DNA of 64,000 nucleotides from the NCBI GenBank assembly GCA_963931925.1, contig OZ007574.1:33739961-33803960 (forward strand), read 5' to 3'. This document shows positions 1-11,700 of the stretch, one piece after another. Origin of the DNA: Onchidella celtica. Lineage: Eukaryota > Mollusca > Gastropoda > Systellommatophora > Onchidiidae. The notes under the pieces are model-generated. The model made no database searches. It was not told where the DNA came from and was given only the letters and a program-made list of their open reading frames with translations. Numbering within the stretch: position 1 is the stretch's first letter; every line of letters begins with the position of its first letter. A program made the position numbers and the translations under genes.

Positions 1-2346
1 TATTGATGAGAGCCTGGAGCGTGGTTTCATCGTGGGCCACGATTGCAGCATCATCTGCGAAGAGGAGCTCTTGTAACATAATATGCTCTGTACGAGATTT
101 TGCTTTTAGTCTGGCAACATTAAAAATGGAGCCGTCCACTCTGGTGTTAATAAGTACTCCACCTGAACATTGACCAAAGGCATTCTTGAGTAGGGCTGCA
201 AAATATATACCAAATAAGGTAGGAGCAAGAACACATCCCTGCTTCACACCGCTGTTTACAGCAAATGAATTGGATGTGCAGCCCTCAAAGTTGACACATG
301 CCCTCATGTCAGTGTGGAAGGATGCAATAAGTTTTAGCAATGTTGGTGGACAGCCTATGGATTTAAGGACTGCATACAGGCCAGATCGGCTTACGGTGTC
401 GAAAGCCTTTGTTAGGTCCACAAAGCATGTTATAAGCGGCCTGTTTTGTTCTTTACATTTTTCTTGGATTTGCCGAAGTGCAAATATCATGTCAATAGTT
501 GATCGTTTGCTTCGAAAGCCACATTGTGTTTCTGGTAAGACTTTTTCCGCCAGTTGTTGAAGGCGGCAGAGGATGACGCGAGCAAAAGCCTTTCCAGTAA
601 TGCTGAGGAGGGATATGCCTCGATAGTTGTTGCAGTCGCCTTTGTCTCCTTTGTTCTTGTAAAGTGTGACAATTTTGGCGTCTCTCATATCATGTGGTAT
701 CACGCCTTCTTTCCAACACTGCAGTAACACATTATACAGGTGTGGTAATAGTGGGCCTTTTAGGTCTTTTAATACCTCTGCAGGAATGTTGTCACTTCCT
801 GTGGCTTTTCCAGCAGACAGGTGGTCGATTGCATTGGAAAGCTCGACTAAGGAAGGTTCAGCGTCAAGTTCGGCCATTATTGGCAGTTTTTGGAGGTGTT
901 CCTCAAAATCTGGTGGAATATTTTTCTCAGTTGAATACAACAGAGAGTAATGCTCTACCCACCTATTCAGTTGTTCATTTTTATCTGTGATGGGTTCACC
1001 ATTTACAGACTTAAGTGGGGCGCTTTTGGTGATGATTGGCCCAAGAGCTACTTTCATCTGCCTAAAGGCGGTTTTCATATCTCCCTTTTCATTTGCCTCT
1101 TGTATGCTGTTACACAAGTCTGTCCAGTATTTGTTGGCGCAACGTCTTACCTCCAGCTGAAGTTTAGCTTTTGCATTTTACAAACAAGTTTTTGTACTCT
1201 GATTGCAATTTTTGTTATACTCATTGAAAGCGGATTTCTTTTGCTCAATGAGAGGTAGGAGAATTTCGCTGTTCTGGGCTACCCAGTCGTTGTTTGAAAC
1301 TTTATGCTGTCCAAAAGACTTGATGGCACAGTCATGAATTTTTGAACTGAGAGTGTTCCATGTTTCATCTACCGAGTCACATTGGGTGACATTATCCATG
1401 CTTTCAGCAAATAACTTTTCAAATGACTTTCTATTTGATTCATCTCTGATTGCTGTTACATTGATCTTAGGGATTGAAGGGGCTTTTGATCTGTATATTT
1501 TCTTGGCCGAAATTTTGATTTTGCTGACTGCCAGTGCATGGTCGGTGTCACAGTCAGCACTGTGGAGGGAACGAGTTATTTTTATACAGCCCAAACTCTT
1601 CCTCCTTGAGAGAATAAGATCTAATTGATGCCAATGGCCAGACCTGGGATGGCGCCATGATGTTCTTTGGCATCTCTTAAGGTCAAAGTACGTGTTTGTA
1701 ACACATAATGAGTTTACGGAGCATAGCTCCAGAAGGCGCTGCCCGTTTTCGTTGATGTTGCCAATGCCGAAGTGCCCAATGCACTTTGGCCATGCGGAGT
1801 GATCTGCTCCCACTCGAGCGTTAAAGTCACCCAGAATTAGCAGGCCTTCGGTGAGAGGGATGTTGTGGAGAGTCCTCTGCAATGCCTCGTAGAAAATGTC
1901 TTTGGTTTCGTCAGAGGAGGTAAGTGTTGGGGCATAGACACAGATAATGTTGGTAAAACCAGACCGGGTGTTCAGTCTGAGTGTCATGATGCGTTCTGAC
2001 ACTCCAATTGGAGTTGCGATCGAATTGATAAGGGAGTTTTTTATGGCGAAGCCCACGCCGTGGATTCTCGGCTGTTCGCTGCTAAGGCCCTGCCAGAAGA
2101 AGGTGTAGTTTTCTTCTTTGACTGACCCGGAGTCGGGAAGTCGAGTTTCTTGAAGGGCAGCGATGTCGATGTTTAGTAGCTGAAGTTCTCGATCAATAAT
2201 TTGGGATTTCCTGATGGAGTCAATATCAGTGAGATCTTGCTGTTGCAAGCCTGGGCGCATTGTTCTGACGTTCCAGGTACCAAGTTTTAGTATTTTTCTG
2301 TTTTTGCCAGGTGCACACTTTACGTCAGCTTTTCGACTTTTGGTCT
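1..2346 (-). pseudogene. LINE A ORF2: endonuclease plus reverse transcriptase, one in-frame stop
   Basis: Read on the minus strand from a stop near 2347, the frame is open through LGTWNVRTM, ETRLPDSG, HGVGFAIKN, LGDFNARVG and a DTDHAL block, which are the apurinic-endonuclease motifs, as far as a TAA at about 1178-1180. The same frame resumes directly after this codon. It continues with the reverse transcriptase blocks YKNKGDKGDCNNYRGISLLS, CGFRSKRSTIDM, FVDLTKAFDT, GVKQGCVLAPTLF and LLFADDAAIVAHDE to position 1. No frameshift is needed, only the single stop codon. ORF2 would be responsible for nicking the target and copying the RNA. The copy looks recently inactivated, or the stop could be a sequencing error. 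The C terminus is outside the window. Confidence 0.85.
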
Positions 2347-2960
2347 AGCTCCAACCACCTTATGAAGCAGGCTGACGTGGCGGAACAACACCCAACTGCC
2401 TGGGGGCTGCGCAGGTTACGGCGGGCGGTAGTTGATCAATGCAGCTGAAAAGCCGCTCCCACCGACAGAGGGGACCCCTGGCGCTCATCCGTACGCCAAA
2501 TGGATTGAGCTTATCACCGGTAACTGCCACCTCCTGTGTTGTGCCCATCCGTAACGGATGGCTGGAGTGTCCTCTCCAAATCGGAAATGGGTGGGCTTAT
2601 AGAGGAGAGACAGACGCTTGCCAAGCCCGAGCAAACGCCTCCTCGTTTTGCTGCCTTGCCTGGGCTATTTTTAAGAGATGGTGCTTTGCCCAGAGGCACC
2701 ACCCCTCTCTCTGCCATTCTAGTTAAACCCAAGGGAGAGACCAGGTCAATACATTTGGAACTAGTCCGGCTGCAGGAGATGCTGGAAGCCAGTTTGATGC
2801 AGTTCTCCCTGACAACCACCTTCGGGTCTCCACTCCTGATTTTCTGTCTGGGTTTACTCCCATAGCCTTTGCTATCATAGCAACACACAAGGCAGTGTGG
2901 TATTTGTATTCAGGGTTACCTTCCCCTAGTCTTCCTCTCTCCCGAGATGACCCACAAGAC
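1..2960 (-). mobile_element. Non-LTR retrotransposon (LINE A), 3' end beyond the window
   Basis: Minus-strand LINE. An APE-type endonuclease region lies at about 2300-1500. A reverse transcriptase region runs from about 1170 off the left edge, with the catalytic FADD box near positions 80-45 of the window. The part from about 2350 to 2960 is GC-richer, has no coherent long ORF, and is probably the 5' UTR; its outer limit is uncertain. The clade is the same as LINE B (25658-29973), since the ETRLPDSG, HGVGFAIK and LGDFNARVG blocks are shared, but the two are diverged enough to be different families. It lies downstream of exon 3 of the minus-strand gene at 3293-4690, so it is probably intronic there. 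Confidence 0.85.
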
Positions 2961-3292
2961 AGTGGGGGTGACAGTAGCAGGCTGTATTGTGTACTGTCAT
3001 ACAATAGCAGAAAACTCTGGCCTGACCATATAAAATATATTGCACCACTGAAAAAGTACATGTTGTTATGTGGATGGAGGAAAAGGATCGACTGCAGGAA
3101 AAAAAGAAAAACAACAACAACCAACAAACTATTCATAAATTAACAAAGACATCAGTGGCAAAGAAAAAGGCTGAAATGCTCTGAAAATAAACTTTGAGGA
3201 AATCCTTAATGTCAAAAGATTTAAATTAGTACTGCAACAGATGATCTTGCAGCAATTCTTCACCAGTTCCACTTTACATACAAATTGTACAC

Positions 3293-4690
3293 CTAGCAAA
3301 GGATACAGCTCTTTTGCCCTCTTTTCGTATATCATTGCTGCTTGACCGTTTTGTCTGATTTTGAGCTGTTGATCAGAAAATGTAATGATTAAACTCATTC
3401 TGTAAAAGTGCAGGCTTCTGTATCAAGAAGAAACAAGGAAAACATGAGGAAAGCCATTAAGAAACACCAAAGGTTCATCATCATGTAAAGATATTCCAAA
3501 ACATCATTAATAAATAACATTACCTTGCACTACAACTTATCTGATCAAATTTACACAAACAATGTTTATAAAATGCTTCATTTAATGAACAATGAAGAAT
3601 GACTGTCACATTTGTTTCTTTACACTGCATTAATTTCAGGCAATTGGTGAGAATTTATGAAAACAGTGTTCATGCAACACATTGTATATGACAGAAGTTT
3701 ATGACATAAATTTGAAAATCTCTATTCTATCCTCTAAAAGAAAATTATCGGCAAGTAAAAAACATCGGATAATTTGAATTACCTGTAGCATGTCACATTT
3801 TTCTTTTTGTATTCTTCTTTCTTCCTCAAGTTTAGCTTGTGCCCTTCGTCCTCTGGGAATGGGTGTTGGGGCAGAGTCTACTCTTGTTGTTCTGTGTATT
3901 GTCCCAACTTTGAAGGTCATCAGTGGGTCTTGTTTTCAATAAATTTAAAACAAAACAAGAAAAAAAAAAATTATCACACCTGAATGGACAGCTCATTATT
4001 CACAACACAACAGTAATCCTGTAAGTGATTCGTATAGGCACAAGTGCTTGCCTCAACTTTACCCAGCTTTCATTTTAAATTTAACATAGAAAATGGAAAC
4101 ACCATCCAGAATAATCATGTTCTAGGGTATGAAACGGGACTTTCAATAACAATAAGTGAATGTTTCAGGCCACAGTTTCCTGGATACGAAATTCAAGGAA
4201 AAATCCTCAACTGACTCAACAGTATATTAGATGAAGATGCTGCTGTGAAAACCTATATGATTTTTTAAAATATTTTTCATCAAATATTTCCCGAAAATAT
4301 TTGTTTGAAAATTTAAAATTATGCAGACAGTTTATTTTTATTAAACACAACTGAATAAGTTACTTTCATGATGCACTGAGCTTGACCTAGTGTATGATAT
4401 CAAATGGTGTAAAGTTTTCAACTTTAAGGAGCTGCTTATTTATTTTATTTCAATGAAATTTCATGTGCAGTAGATACTGAATTATACATATTACTATTCT
4501 GAAATATACTCGTACCTTGAGTTTTCTTTTTTGGGGCTTGGGGCCGCATAGTTCTGTTCTTCCTTTGCCATTGGTCATAGTTTGAAAAATCCACATTCAG
4601 TTGATTTCCCAGAGACTTGAGAAGTTCATCATCTTCAAACTGAGAACGATCTATCCGACCCATTGCCTTTTTGCCCCATGCAGCAGCCAT
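3293..4690 (-). CDS. Unrecognised protein, first three coding exons (partial)
   Basis: Three minus-strand exons join with matching phases. Exon 1 is 4690-4516 (ATG, donor GTACGA), exon 2 is 3928-3783 (acceptor AAG, donor GTAATT) and exon 3 is 3365-3293 (acceptor CAG, donor GTGTAC). Together they encode about 131 residues, starting MAAAWGKKAMGRIDRSQFED and including the N-terminal stretch DDELLKSLGNQLNVDFSNYD. A basic KKK segment follows, then a charged, helix-prone run (QAKLEEERRIQKEKCDMLQL) typical of a coiled coil. Exon 3 ends in phase 1, so the gene must continue, probably beyond the left edge past LINE A. I do not recognise the family. The support is conserved phase and splice sites, not homology. 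The exon 2 acceptor has a weak pyrimidine tract. Confidence 0.6.
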
Positions 4691-5745
4691 TATGATGGAT
4701 TTTCTTCTTTAGATCTGAAAAATACTGTGATGATCAGATCAAGCCACTTTTCAAATAAGAAAGAGAAGTTTTAAATTCACATTTTGACCACGCCTACTAA
4801 AAGTACTAATGGCTGTTCAGTCAATGAATAATTACTGCTTCCAGCTATCTGGACAATAATATTTTAAAACAGAAAAAGAAGTGTTGGTTGGGGGGGGGGG
4901 GGCTACAATATTGTCTCTTAACCCATACCCCGTGCGCTACCTGTAAAGTCCGCTGCATGGTCAGTGACCTTACTCACGGAGAATCTTATCTGGGGTCACT
5001 GACCCGTGCCGCTCTGCATGACCACATACGCTGTCCACGTGGTTCGGTTTTTATTGATCGGTATGAAAACATTCGCTGCTATGCCTTATCACGCTTGATA
5101 ATGAATTAACCAGCAAAACCTTAGTCTGTCAGTCTCTAACCAATGATCTGACTTATGATTCCAAGCTGACAGCTGTAGTTTTCGTGAGAACGAAGCGTGA
5201 TAACAAGCCACGTCCTCCCAAGCCCTACACAAATGGTTTCATCCTGATTGACACATACTAATAAACCAATGTGGGCATTTGGAGCAAAGATTATTTCAGA
5301 GCTTGGTTCTGATTGGTTCTTAGATACAGACAACTCCAGATGGTGGTCAGCTTGTGAGAAAATGAGATAATATTGCAAATTTGTTGAGCAGCAGTTTGCA
5401 TGTCGATGTTACATCTTTTGAAAGTGTGGGGAGAGCCTTTGAAAGCTTAGTCTTTGTGATTCCGACCAGTGGTTCACTGGTTAACATGTCCATGTCACAA
5501 TGCGTTTGATTTAGAAGAGATACAGTGAACAATAACACGGTGGTTACGTCTCAGAAAGGTCAGTGACCCGACATGTGAAAATACGGCTTGCGCGTGGCGC
5601 GGTCAGCTTGACCTAAGCGACTTTTGCCGCCCGTGCGGCGTGAGCGCTTGCAAGTCAATACCGACTATTGCCACCCCGCGCAGGGTGAGGATTAAGATGT
5701 CAAACATATTTTCATGTTAGATGGTTCCCCTGTGAAAATGTTTAT
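4691..5745. other. Intergenic, no gene seen
   Basis: This stretch lies upstream of the minus-strand gene start at 4690. It contains a poly-G run near 4889-4901 and a GC-richer part from about 4920. Short protein-like stretches near 5150-5500 are interrupted by stops in every frame, and I do not call them. Confidence 0.5.
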
Positions 5746-6886
5746 TTAACCCTCGTCCTGCGTTGAGTGAACTCGTCCACGTAACGCCCCGTGCGGGGAT
5801 AGCCAGCGGCCAGTCAGCCGATCGTTCGCGTGTTGCCGATAACCTCGGCGGTCGGGTCAATCGGGTCCGTGTGAACACCTGTATCGCGTATACTTCAGGA
5901 CGCAATAACAACAATAGTGGTGGATAAATCGTAAAGGACCCCTATGATATTTGGATAAAGTACTTGTGATGATATGCAGTAGGTTTTATTGTGAAATGGA
6001 AGGCCCCAAATCAAGAATTTTCTGCATTTACATGCCGTTTAGCACATGTTTTATCATGTTCCCAAGACCTCTGCGCTTTTTCTGTCCCTATGTCAGGCCA
6101 TTCAGGTGAACAAATTATTTTTTAAGCCATTCGCTTAATTTACTAACCACATGTATCGCGACATTGCCTTCTCCCTCCTCTATTATGTAAAGCGTTCACT
6201 TACTATAATGTTAGTTTTAGCGAGAGATTTGATTTCCAGTTCCAGGTCGTAGAGCACATACATGTACTGAAAAGCGGTTTAATCAAAGGAACACAGTATC
6301 TCTCTAATTACCACATCAAATAAAGACAACGACCAACAACAAAGTCGGTCATTTTCTCCCAGTTTTCCCTGATGAAAAACCTACTGACAGACGCCTTTAT
6401 GCAGCATGCCCTAACATTACATCGGAATTCATAATTACAGACGTAGAACGGCGTCTCAAATATGCACATGGCCCCTTTCTTCTCATTTCACATGTAGACG
6501 ACAACCAGCATCAAAGTAAAAGTTTCCCCAAGTCTTTCCCCAGTTCAAACTTCAGACCGTCAGTACTATTACACGAGTATGACGAATAGTTGCGAATAGT
6601 TGCATCATAATAAACGTAATCGGACGATACCATTTTGTTAGATATAGTAGGGGTGACAGGATAGATAAACCCGCGAAAATAGTGTGGAAAAAAAACGTGA
6701 AAAAAACAACAACAACGACAGCCTTGGCAACCGAATAACCAAAGCGCGAGGCGCACCGTTGCTGTACAAAAATGTGGCCTCCCGCAGGACCCGCGGTTAA
6801 GCGTGTCGGACAAAATAACGGCCTCCCGTGTCTCGCGTGTTGCGCGGGGAGGCCAATATAGTGGCCTCCCGCAGGACTAGGGTTAA
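5746..6886. mobile_element. Non-autonomous piggyBac-like element, copy 1
   Basis: Bounded by TTAA at 5746-5749 and 6883-6886. The termini are inverted: left TTAACCCTCGTCCTGCG, right GCAGGACTAGGGTTAA. TTAA target duplications and a CCCT start are hallmarks of piggyBac-type elements. The 1.1-kb interior has no transposase ORF. The right end carries repeated subterminal blocks (GTGGCCTCCCGCAGGAC twice). A second copy lies at 10611-12183. Confidence 0.8.
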
Positions 6887-7246
6887 CACAAAACAACAAT
6901 TTCACAACAAGATGTAACACCTGTGCTGTCAAATGTCTCAACAAAGATTATGTATAAAATGAGATTTCCAGAGTATTAGAAATCATCCACATTCATTTCT
7001 GTCATATCAAGCTATTGTTAAATGAAAGATAGCAGTTACTACCTGTGTAGACAACTTCATGGGATTTGCACAAAGCAATATATGTCTTGTGTGACCCTTT
7101 CTTTTACTTTAATAGGAAAACATATCAAATTAGATTTAATCATTTCGCTCTGCGTATATATTACGGCTTTACTCCTAATCCCCTTTTGGAAGAAATTCCG
7201 TACGAGATCCGCACTGTTGCCGACAAAGCGCCAAAGACCAGAAACT

Positions 7247-7335
7247 AACACAACTACCCCAGCCCCTTTTCGCCTGAGTAGTCAATCTGACTACCGCCCA
7301 TTGATACAAACTGACTAGACCCTCACGCCCCCAAC
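7247..7335. repeat. Fragment of a dispersed MITE
   Basis: A block containing TTTTCGCCTGAGTAGTCAAT and CAAACTGACTAGACCCTCA recurs, in either orientation, at 7900-8200, 10320-10440, 57790-57925 and 60700-60750. No coding sequence is present. Confidence 0.6.
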
Positions 7336-7847
7336 ATTGCTTTTTTTCCAATGACAATTGGATAAACTAACAAAATTAATAAGTACCGAAAAAATATATG
7401 GGGTTTTTTATCAAAAAGTGCGGATCTCGTAAGGAATTCCTCCCCCCCTTTTCTCCTAGACAATTTTGCGCAAACAACAGCCATAATATATCACCAATTT
7501 ACCTTGTCTGATTTATTGTTTTGCAGATCAAAGAGCACATACCCCATCTAGTAACCTAAAGAAAATCCAACATATAAGATTTACGTCAAGTTTGCAGATA
7601 CAGTCTATAGCCATTATAGGAATGATGTCAGTATATTGTTCCTACATAGATCCACTGGTTACGATATCATTTCGAACTATACTACAAAACCTCTGAAATC
7701 CTACACAAATCTTCCATTGGATGTAGGGATGCTGGGTGGGACGGTATTGAATGAAAAGAGGTAGATCTAGATACAGATCTAGATCTAGTCTAGATCAATA
7801 CTGACAATAGCCTATCTATAGCCTATATGTTCTACAATAAAAAAAAA

Positions 7848-8235
7848 CGCTGTGGCTATTCTTACGGCAGCCTACCAACTTACCTAGGCTATATTAGTCC
7901 ATTGTCAGATTGATATGTAACGACGTGAGGGTCTAGTCAGTTTGTATCATCGAGGCCGTAGGCCGATGTTCTTCTGGGCAGTAGTCAGCCGGGGTAACTA
8001 TGTATTGTTTTCACTCGGACTATAGAATGCATTCGGAAGTCCTTCTTAGAGTTAACGAGTGAAAACAATACATAGCTACCCCGGCGGCTCACCCTGATAT
8101 GTCAATCTGACTACTGCCCAGACGAACATCGGCCTACGGCCTCGATGATACAAACTGACTAGACCCTCACGTCGTTACATATCAATCTGACAATGGACTA
8201 ACAGTTGGTAGGCTGCCGTAAGAATAGCCACAGCG
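7848..8235. mobile_element. Foldback MITE with long inverted arms
   Basis: The left arm begins CGCTGTGGCTATTCTTACGG and is repeated in inverse at the right end. Pairing continues through the CAGATTGATATGTAACGACG and CATCGAGGCCGTAGGCCGAT blocks to a centre near 8030. The arms are about 170-190 bp and flanked by A-runs outside. The interior contains the MITE block also seen at 7247, 10320 and 57790. It lies about 480 bp upstream of the MTBP start codon. Confidence 0.8.
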
Positions 8236-8647
8236 AAAAAAAAATGTTGTGCACATGCTTAATCTCAGGGTAATGCTTGAAGACCAACAATTTCACATTA
8301 TTACTGTAACACAAAGAAAAAATGATGAGTACTACCTCCTCTCTGTTTACCAGACTATGTTAAATCAATCGGTGTCAGGCAGAAGTTCATGCTATCGCCT
8401 TAGAGGCGTCATGCACCACTTGAGGCACCGCCATATTGTAAGCCATTGTCGTCCCGGTAACACTAATATTGGTTTAGACTTCAAATCTTTAAAGTGTTAG
8501 AGTAAATCATGATATGAATAAATCTATATTTAAAGTTAATTTTTTTGCACATATTACAAATGAAGTAGAAATAAATTTATCACAATTTCTTGATAATTCT
8601 TATATGTAAATTAATTAATCCAAATCAATATTTTCTTAGTTATAATA

Positions 8648-8657
8648 TTTTGGCGGG
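8648..8657 (+). promoter_or_regulatory. E2F-like site upstream of MTBP
   Basis: TTTTGGCGGG matches the E2F/DP consensus TTTSSCGC-type core (TTGGCGGG). It lies 57 bp before the MTBP ATG. E2F control would fit an S-phase replication-initiation gene. The motif is seen; its function is inferred. Confidence 0.5.
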
Positions 8658-8714
8658 TAGGCTGAGTACTTTCGATTTTGTACTTCCTGCTTTGTTGATC
8701 TGCAGACTACAAGC

Positions 8715-8745
8715 ATGCGGACAATTTTATTACTTATTGCTGAAG
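8715..8745 (+). CDS. MTBP: MTBP coding exon 1 (10 codons)
   Basis: ATG followed by MRTILLLIAE and a phase-1 donor (G|GTACTT). It joins exon 2 in frame to give LLLIAEDTDARNQALEWSKK. The hydrophobic strand aligns with the start of vertebrate MTBP (RYLLLVIWGEG). It is a very short exon, chosen because of this match, the exact phase fit to the exon at 12262, and the E2F-like site upstream. Intron 1 is 3.5 kb and full of transposons. Transcript data would settle the start. Confidence 0.7.
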
Positions 8746-11700
8746 GTACTTACTAGCACATTATTTCTTACCTTTGATGAGAGAATGTTAACAGATACTT
8801 TCTTTTTGGAGGGGCGGGGGGGGGGGGGCTCATTTCATTTAGTAGGAAAGACTAGATCTAATCTATAGTCGATGCACTAGATACTAGATTCTAGGTGCGG
8901 TCAGCATGTTGGTGCGGTCAATATTTGTTTTTCCATAGTTTCATTTACCAGTGTTTTTGTGACCTATCCAGGTTTTGAGACATTCTTATCAATACATCAC
9001 AACATCACATAGAATATGACTGCTGTCTAAGCTTGTGTTTTGCCTTGGATAACTTTCCCAAATTTTGTGTCCCCACAACTTCCATCTTGAGTTCAAAGGT
9101 AAATATGTGACCCTACAGTTTTCTCCATTTATTTAATGGTCTGGTGTAAGCTCATAGAAGTGCTCTGGGCACTGTACTTTGGGTGGATTTTCATTAAAAA
9201 TATGTTTTCTGGGTATTATGAGCGTGATTATGCACATATGGCGCTGACTGCACTGACATGCATTCATCTGACACCTTGCATGAGGTGCAGTCACTGGTAA
9301 TTGCAGTGATCAACTGGGATCACTAGCACCATTATTACTTATTATTAATATGATTACATTATAAAAAAGGGTTTAAAAAAAGAGCCACGGCACACCAGCT
9401 AATAGTAAAATAATAATATTAATTATTATGGTAAAATCTAAATAGCCTACATAGGCTAGATCTAGAAGATCTTCTATATTTCAAGGCATTTTGCAACTTG
9501 ATAAAAGAATAAATCTAGATCTAGATCTAGATTCTAGATCTAGATCTAGTAAATTCAGCATGAGGACAAGAAAAAGTGGGAAGTCAGGGAATTGGAAAAG
9601 AAGAGGATGGGAAGGTTGATTATCAGATCTATTTTGACATTGATCGCACAGAGAGCATGCACTGATGGCTCTTACATGCAGGTGACTGCACGACCAGCAA
9701 CTTGTGACTGCACTACCAGCAGGTGACCGCACAGACATGCAATTGATGCTTACACATGAAAAGTGTTCTGACCAGCACAGATTAACTGAGAAAGAATTTT
9801 AAGTGTTCACTGACAAGCCCAAAGTTCAGTGGTTAAATTGAGCCAGTCAGAAGCTCGCTAGACTTTGTTTACTTCTGCCTGGCCATTTACCATTTCCTGG
9901 CTCGTGACCGCACCTAGTGCATTGACCATAGATCTAGGTCTAGATCTACACGTAATGCAAGGATGGAAAAGTGTTTTATTTGGTTGTAATGTCAATCCAC
10001 TGATTTCGATACCCACATTCCATATAGATCTACCTGCCTTACTTTCCTATCTTAGGTTACAGAATGAATGGATAGCTAGAATATAAGTGTGGGCTTGGTA
10101 AGATATAGATCTATAGGCCTATGCACTGATACGTTGCAAAAGAAGATCAGGAATTCTTTCAGATCTGATGATTTGACCAAGGTGATTTTTTTTCCTTTTT
10201 GATTTTTTTTGGGTGGGAGGTCTTCTGCCCCTCCGCGCCATAATTTTTACCGCTATTAATTAAAGCTTACGGTTACACATTGTCACTCTTATCAATTTAA
10301 ACTCATAACACATGGAATGGTCAGATGGACCTGGGGGCCTGAGGGTCTAGTCAGTTTGTATCAATGGGCGGTAGTCAGATTGACTAATCAGGCGAAAAGG
10401 TGCTGGGGTAGACCTAGTTGTGTTTTCTTGACTGGCGCGGACGGGCGGAAGACCTTCCTTTTTGGTTTAACCTCACTTGGAGGGGGGGGGGGGCGGGGGA
10501 TTTGATGTCAGAGTTGAAGAATTGGATCCAGATCTGGTCTACAGGAACTCTCTAAAGCATGAAAATAATTTACCCTGTAGGCAAGCTTTTATTAACATTA
10601 TTGGAATATTTTAACCCTCATCCCACATTGAGTGAAGTCTTCCACGTAACGCCCCGTGCGGGGATAGCCAGCGGCCAGTCAGCCGATCGTTCGCGTGTTG
10701 CCGATAACCTCGGCGGTCGAGTCCTTGTGAACACGTGTATCGCGTAAACTTCAGGTGGGTAAATCGTAAGGGACCCCTATGATATTTGCATTTAAAGTAC
10801 CAGTGATGATATGCAGTAGGTTTTGTTGTGAAATGGAAGGCCCAAATCAAGAATTTTCTGCATTTACAAGCCGTTTAACACACGTTTTATCATTTTCCCA
10901 AGACCTCTGCACTTTTTCTGTCCCTAAGTCAGGCCATTCAGGTGAACAAATTATTTTTTAAGCCATTTGCTTAATTTACTAACCACATGTATCGTGACAT
11001 TGCATTGCCTTCTCCCTCCTCTACTATGATTTGAGGTCTTTATTTTAGGAGGTTCGCTGCCCTTGGCATTTACACCTCACTTTACTTGTTTTATTATTTC
11101 TTGTTCTGGGGGGGGGGGGGGGGGGAAGATGATATGGATAAATTTTTAATCTATTAATTTCAATTTTGCCCGGGCAGCGGCCTTTCGGCCTGCTCTTTAC
11201 GATTTCCAACTGCCAAGGTATCTTTAACGTGCGCAACGTGCACACGGGCCCTCCGAATTTTTTCGTCCTTATCCGAGAAGACTAGGTACTCGATCCTACC
11301 CCCCAATAGGACCAGGGACTTGAAAATATGAGAAAAATCCAATTTCCAAGAACTACTCGATCCTACCCCCCAATAGGACCAGGGACTTGAAAATATGAGA
11401 AAAATCCACTTTCCAACATGCCTGCACTGCCCGGGTTTAGAACCCGGGACCCTTGGCATGAGAGGCGAGCACCTTGCCTCCTCTACTATGTAAAGCGTCC
11501 ACTTACTATAATGTTAGTTTTAGCGAGAGATTTGATTTCCAGTTCCAGGTCGTAGAGCACATACATGTACTGAAAAGTGGTTTAGCCAAGGGAACACAAT
11601 ATCTCTCTAATTACCACATCAAATAAAGACAACGACCAACAACAAAGTCGGTCATTTTCTCCCAGTTTTCCCTGATGAAAAACCTACTGACAGACGCCCT

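Noticed and set aside
5104..5560. Protein-like plus-strand stretches (for example AVVFVRTKRDNKPRPPKPYT)
   Set aside because: Stops in all frames, no splice pattern that links them, and no match to the neighbouring genes.
8249..8500. 83-codon plus-strand ORF upstream of MTBP
   Set aside because: No family, no start context, and it does not fit the phase needed before MTBP exon 2, unlike the 8715 exon.
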